From an uncultured Helcococcus sp. (GTDB lineage: Bacteria > Bacillota > Clostridia > Tissierellales > Peptoniphilaceae): 9,295 bases of DNA. Positions 6,574 to 9,295 of this stretch are shown here, in pieces. The position numbers and the translations under genes are program-made. Position 1 is the first letter of the stretch, and each line of letters starts with the position of its first letter. The DNA is taken from positions 1 to 9,295 of the forward strand of contig CAMXYZ010000039.1 of the NCBI GenBank assembly GCA_947253305.1, written 5' to 3'. The notes under the pieces are model-generated. The model did no database searches, had not been told where the DNA came from, and saw nothing but the letters and a program-made list of their open reading frames with translations.

Positions 6574-7241
6574 TGAAAATAATTGAAGTTAAAGACTTGA
6601 GTTTTGCTTACGACAAAGCTCAAGTCTTAAACCATATAAATTTTGAAATAAATAAGAATGATTTTGTAAGTATAAATGGTGCTAATGGTAGCGGTAAATC
6701 TACATTACTAAAATTATTAATTGGAGAATTAAAAAATTTTGAAGGAATTATTAAATTATTTGGTGAAGATATCAATAAATTTAGAGATTGGAATAAAATA
6801 GGATATGTTCCACAAATTGATAGAGGAACATCAACGAATTTTCCAATTTCTGTAAAGGAAATGATATTACTAAATTTGTATGAGGATTTTAATATTTTTA
6901 ATTTACCTAAAAAGAAGCATTTTAGAGCAGTAGCTGATATAATAACTACATTCAATTTACAAGATTTAGCTGATAAAAACTTTAATGAATTAAGTGGGGG
7001 ACAAAAACAACGTGTGATGATCGCTAAAGCTATGGTTCATACACCAGAATTATTAATATTCGATGAGCCAACAGTTGGAGTAGACAGAGAAAGCAAAAAA
7101 GTGTTTTTTGATTTAATTAACCACTTAAATAAACATCATAATATTACAATTATATTAGTTACACATGAAGCGGAACTTAGTGAATTAGAAAATATTAGAA
7201 ATTTAGAACTTAGAGATGGTGAGATAAAAGAATATGTTTAA
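6573..7241 (+). CDS. znuC: Zinc ABC importer ATPase
   Basis: Cytoplasmic ATPase that powers the ZnuB permease. Length 222 residues, complete for the family. Visible motifs: Walker A GANGSGKST (36-44), Q-loop Gln81 (VPQ), signature LSGGQKQR (140-147), Walker B LLIFDEP (160-166, catalytic Glu165), D-loop GVD, and switch His198 (VTHEA). All catalytic residues are intact. The start ATG shares one base with the znuA stop (TAATG), with GAAGGA inside the end of znuA serving as ribosome site, so the two are translationally coupled. The 3' end overlaps znuB by 8 nt. Sequence alone cannot separate zinc from manganese ATPases; the zinc call rests on ZnuA and the adjacent Zur-like gene. Confidence 0.94.
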   Translation: MKIIEVKDLSFAYDKAQVLNHINFEINKNDFVSINGANGSGKSTLLKLLIGELKNFEGIIKLFGEDINKFRDWNKIGYVPQIDRGTSTNFPISVKEMILLNLYEDFNIFNLPKKKHFRAVADIITTFNLQDLADKNFNELSGGQKQRVMIAKAMVHTPELLIFDEPTVGVDRESKKVFFDLINHLNKHHNITIILVTHEAELSELENIRNLELRDGEIKEYV

Positions 7242-8043
7242 TTTAGCATTTATGAGAAAAGCGTTTGTTGCAGGTTTTTTCATTTCAATTATAATCCCAT
7301 TAATTGGGACTGTAGTAGTAAATAGAAAAACTTCAACAGTAGGTGACGCATTATCTCATACTACATTAGCAGGTATATTTTTAGGAGTACTTTTAGGATT
7401 TAATCCAATAGTTGGAGGAATTCTTATAAGTATTTTTTCTGCGTTTTCTATAGAAGCTCTTAGAGCAAAATTTCCTAAAAATGGAGATATGGCAACAGCT
7501 ATTATAATGAGTTTTGGTATAGGACTGGCATCTATATTATCTGACTATATTATAGCGGCACAAAATTTTGAATCATTTCTTTTTGGATCAATAGTTGCTA
7601 TTACATATAATGATATTTATCTTATTATTGGAGTATCGATAGTTGTTATATTGGCTTTTATTTACACCTATTATGGACTATTATTTATTTCAATTAATAA
7701 GACATCTGCAAGAATTTCAGGGGTAAATACAAAATTAAACGATTATATATTTACATTACTATTAGCTGTGACAATTGCTATATCTGCAAGAATTGTAGGT
7801 ATATTAATAATTTCCTCATTAATGGTATTACCAGTAGCGACTGCAATGGTTATAGGAAAGAATTATAAACAAACAGTATTAATTTCTGTATTTTTTGGAC
7901 TTATATATTTTTTCATAGGACTCACTTTGTCATATTATCTATCATTAAAGCCAGGTGGAGCAATAATAATGACTTCAGTTTTTGGTTTATTAATAGCGAT
8001 GTTGTATAATATACTTGTTAAGAAAAGAGAATTATCTTTTTAA
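7234..8043 (+). CDS. znuB: Zinc ABC importer permease
   Basis: Integral membrane subunit of the ABC-3 (ZnuB/MntB/PsaC) family, 269 residues with about eight hydrophobic segments; it forms the channel through which Zn2+ passes from ZnuA to the cytoplasm. Typical landmarks are VGDALSHTTLAGIFLG (about 36-51), the cytoplasmic loop EALRAKFPKNGDMATAIIMS that should contact the ATPase, and the C-terminal ISARIVGILIISSLMVLPVATA. The ATG lies within the last 8 nt of znuC, preceded by a weak GGTGAG about 10 nt upstream, so translation probably depends on coupling to znuC. No terminator separates it from yccF 19 nt downstream. Confidence 0.93.
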   Translation: MFNLAFMRKAFVAGFFISIIIPLIGTVVVNRKTSTVGDALSHTTLAGIFLGVLLGFNPIVGGILISIFSAFSIEALRAKFPKNGDMATAIIMSFGIGLASILSDYIIAAQNFESFLFGSIVAITYNDIYLIIGVSIVVILAFIYTYYGLLFISINKTSARISGVNTKLNDYIFTLLLAVTIAISARIVGILIISSLMVLPVATAMVIGKNYKQTVLISVFFGLIYFFIGLTLSYYLSLKPGGAIIMTSVFGLLIAMLYNILVKKRELSF

Positions 8044-8062
8044 TATAAAATTAGGAGTTATT

Positions 8063-8431
8063 ATGACATTTTTAGGAAATATTCTATGGTTAATATTTGG
8101 AGGATTCTTATTATCAATTGCCTGGTTTTTTGTAGGACTTTTTTGGTGTATATCAATAATTGGTATTCCAGTAGGATTACAATGTTTTAAATTTGCTAAA
8201 TTATCTTTGTCTCCATTTGGCAAAGAGATTAAGATGGGTGAGAAAACTTCTTCATTTATTCTTAATATAATATGGATAATATTTGGTGGATTTGGATTAG
8301 CTTTAGGACATTTAATATCAGCATTAGTATGTGCAATTACTATTATAGGAATACCATTTGCCAAACAACATTTAAAATTTGCTCAATTAGCATTATTCCC
8401 ATTTGGTACCGAGATAATTACAAAATATTAA
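8063..8431 (+). CDS. yccF: YccF-family inner membrane protein
   Basis: A 122-residue membrane protein of the YccF (DUF307) family, whose biochemical role is not established. I chose the ATG at 8063 because AGGAG at 8053-8057 lies 5 nt upstream and MTFLGNILWLIFGG matches the usual family N-terminus; the in-frame ATG at 8015 lies inside znuB and adds an unrelated tail. The protein is an internal duplication: residues 6-56 and 68-118 align without gaps at 27 of 51 identical positions, each copy running from NIxWxIFGGF through IIGIP to PFGxEI. Each half has hydrophobic helices and ends in an amphipathic KFAxLxLxPFG segment. It lies 19 nt after znuB with no terminator and is probably cotranscribed; a link to zinc is only positional. 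Confidence 0.9.
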   Translation: MTFLGNILWLIFGGFLLSIAWFFVGLFWCISIIGIPVGLQCFKFAKLSLSPFGKEIKMGEKTSSFILNIIWIIFGGFGLALGHLISALVCAITIIGIPFAKQHLKFAQLALFPFGTEIITKY

Positions 8432-8460
8432 TTTAATAAGTTAATAACAAATATATTAAC

Positions 8461-8500
8461 AAAAAACCAGAGACATTTAGAAAATTTGTCTCTGATTTTT
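8461..8500. terminator. Bidirectional terminator between yccF and a minus-strand gene
   Basis: Arms 8468-8475 (CAGAGACA) and 8487-8494 (TGTCTCTG) form an 8-bp GC-containing stem with an 11-nt loop. A six-A run at 8461-8466 and a five-T run at 8496-8500 flank it, so each strand has a U tract after the stem. It closes the znu-yccF unit and the convergent small gene. Confidence 0.85.
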
Positions 8501-8517
8501 GATATCTAATAATAATA

Positions 8518-8700
8518 TTATTTCTTATTATTTATTGTATCTGCAACAAATACTAATCCCCAATAAATCAAATATCCAATCAATACTAATCCGTCATTAT
8601 CATTTACACCTGATTCTATAAATTGCTTAGATAAAACAACAATTATTACAAATAACAATAACGCCTTTGTGTAAAGAATTAAACTTTTCTTATGATTCAT
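8518..8700 (-). CDS. Small two-helix membrane protein of unknown function
   Basis: I do not recognise a family. The 60-residue product has a short basic start (MNHKK), a first hydrophobic helix at about 12-28 (LLLFVIIVVLSKQ), a polar turn with acidic residues (SGVNDNDG), a second helix at about 38-56 (GYLIYWGLVFVAD), and a basic tail (NNKK). This suggests a membrane hairpin with both ends in the cytoplasm. Evidence that it is real: a good ribosome site AAAGGAG (8707-8713) placed 6 nt before the ATG, membrane-like composition, and a bidirectional terminator just after its stop. It is too small for a confident functional guess; it has no obvious toxin, bacteriocin leader or holin hallmark. Confidence 0.7.
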   Translation of the reverse strand: MNHKKSLILYTKALLLFVIIVVLSKQFIESGVNDNDGLVLIGYLIYWGLVFVADTINNKK

Positions 8701-8939
8701 TTTGGGCTCCTTTCAATTACGTATTATAATATTATTATATATTATTATTATTATTTAAATACATTATTGTAATTATATGTGATAAAAGATTTAAAATTGG
8801 GTATAACTTTTTGTGATATATCATGGGATTACACTTAAACTATTAGAATTAAATATAGGATATTTACAATATATTAATTAGTTTCAAGATATATATATAT
8901 TCTTAGTAAAATAAAAAATATAAAATAATGGGAGGAATT
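8701..8939. other. AT-rich divergent intergenic region
   Basis: A 239-nt gap between the minus-strand small gene and lemA. It contains five ATT units at 8741-8755, an alternating AT run at 8889-8900, and a 10-bp palindrome TGATATATCA at 8814-8823. Several TATAAT-like hexamers occur on both strands (for example 8723-8728 and 8734-8739 on the minus strand), but none pairs with a convincing -35 box. Both divergent promoters must lie here, yet I cannot place them. No RNA gene or riboswitch fold was recognised. Confidence 0.6.
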
Positions 8940-9295
8940 ATGATATTAGCAATTATTTTAGGAGTATTAGTATTGTTAGCGATATTTATGATATCAAGCT
9001 ACAATGGTCTAGTAAAATTAAGAGAAATGGTAAGAAATTCAATGGGTAATATTTCAGCTCAAATTGAATCAAGATGGGATGCAGTATCTAATTTGATTGA
9101 AGCTACAAAGAAATATTCAGAACATGAAGCTCAAGTTTTAGAAGGTATTACGGAAAGCAGAACTGGTGTTAATAAAAATTCTACAGCAAGTGAAGTTGAA
9201 AGAGATAATGCAAAATTTGATCAATTTATGAGACAAATAAATGTCGTTGCAGAAGCATATCCAGACTTAAAGGCATCCAATGTATATATGAAAAC
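8940..9295 (+). CDS. lemA: LemA family protein (N-terminal part, runs off the window)
   Basis: The first 118 codons of a LemA-family gene, which continues past the right edge. The start is set by GGGAGG at 8930-8935, 4 nt ahead of the ATG. The N-terminus is one membrane anchor (ILAIILGVLVLLAIFMI), followed by the family's core YNGLVKLREMVRNSMGNI and the first long helices (SRWDAVSNLIEATKKYSEHE, then a helix with VLEGITESR). In most LemA proteins the helix reads roughly RxDLIPNLVxTVKGYAxHE, so WDAVSNLIE is a divergent but recognisable version. The soluble coiled-coil-like part usually lies outside the membrane. Molecular function in bacteria is not established. The family call is sound; downstream partners are not visible. 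Confidence 0.9.
   Translation, partial: MILAIILGVLVLLAIFMISSYNGLVKLREMVRNSMGNISAQIESRWDAVSNLIEATKKYSEHEAQVLEGITESRTGVNKNSTASEVERDNAKFDQFMRQINVVAEAYPDLKASNVYMK

Noticed and set aside
6620..6955. Minus-strand open frame inside znuC (111 codons)
   Set aside because: It is antisense to the Walker A and Q-loop region of an intact ABC ATPase and shows no family features.
8015..8062. Longer yccF start inside znuB
   Set aside because: It adds 16 residues not seen in the family and lacks a ribosome site; the ATG at 8063 has AGGAG 5 nt upstream.

Overview
The window is AT-rich throughout, with A/T-ending codons, strong AGGAGG-type ribosome sites, a Gram-positive style lipoprotein signal, a Ser46-bearing HPr and a CcpA-type regulator. 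This points to a low-GC Firmicute (Bacillota), plausibly an anaerobic coccus of the Tissierellia/Peptoniphilaceae type. The genus is inference only; no rRNA is present. I see no insertion sequence, phage gene, tRNA or CRISPR array, and the gene content is ordinary chromosomal core.

Layout. (1) Positions 1-1085 hold the 3' part of topA (DNA topoisomerase I) with three C-terminal zinc-ribbon repeats, the second lacking one cysteine, closed by an intrinsic terminator. (2) Positions 1166-4921 are a sugar-PTS/catabolite-control block: a CcpA-like LacI-family regulator (real start at 1238), ptsH (HPr), a hairpin attenuator or terminator, ptsI (Enzyme I), and an unrecognised 206-residue protein whose start overlaps the end of ptsI. 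Two tandem cre-like palindromes lie just upstream of the regulator gene. (3) Positions 4924-8431 are a metal-uptake block. A Zur-like Fur-family repressor on the minus strand is divergent from a tightly packed znuA-znuC-znuB operon (1-nt and 8-nt overlaps), followed 19 nt later by yccF. A near-consensus promoter with a perfect 7-1-7 palindrome at its expected start site lies between them. (4) Positions 8461-9295 hold a bidirectional terminator, a 60-residue two-helix membrane protein on the minus strand, a very AT-rich intergenic stretch, and the 5' part of a lemA gene that runs off the window.

How the genes fit together. HPr and Enzyme I carry phosphate from PEP to the sugar PTS; HPr phosphorylated on Ser46 is the known corepressor of CcpA. 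Regulator, corepressor and phosphoryl donor are therefore adjacent here, and the cre-like sites suggest that the regulator controls its own transcription. In the second block, the Zur-like protein probably shuts off the ZnuACB zinc importer when metal is sufficient by binding the palindrome over the start site. ZnuA captures zinc outside the cell, helped by a 20-histidine acidic loop encoded by tandem DNA repeats; ZnuB is the permease and ZnuC the ATPase.

I found no convincing wholly new system. The points most worth checking are the Fur-type operator paired with a Zur-type repressor and zinc genes, the cre-like pair, the unknown gene fused translationally to ptsI, the overlapping promoter and terminator in front of ptsI, and the expandable histidine loop.
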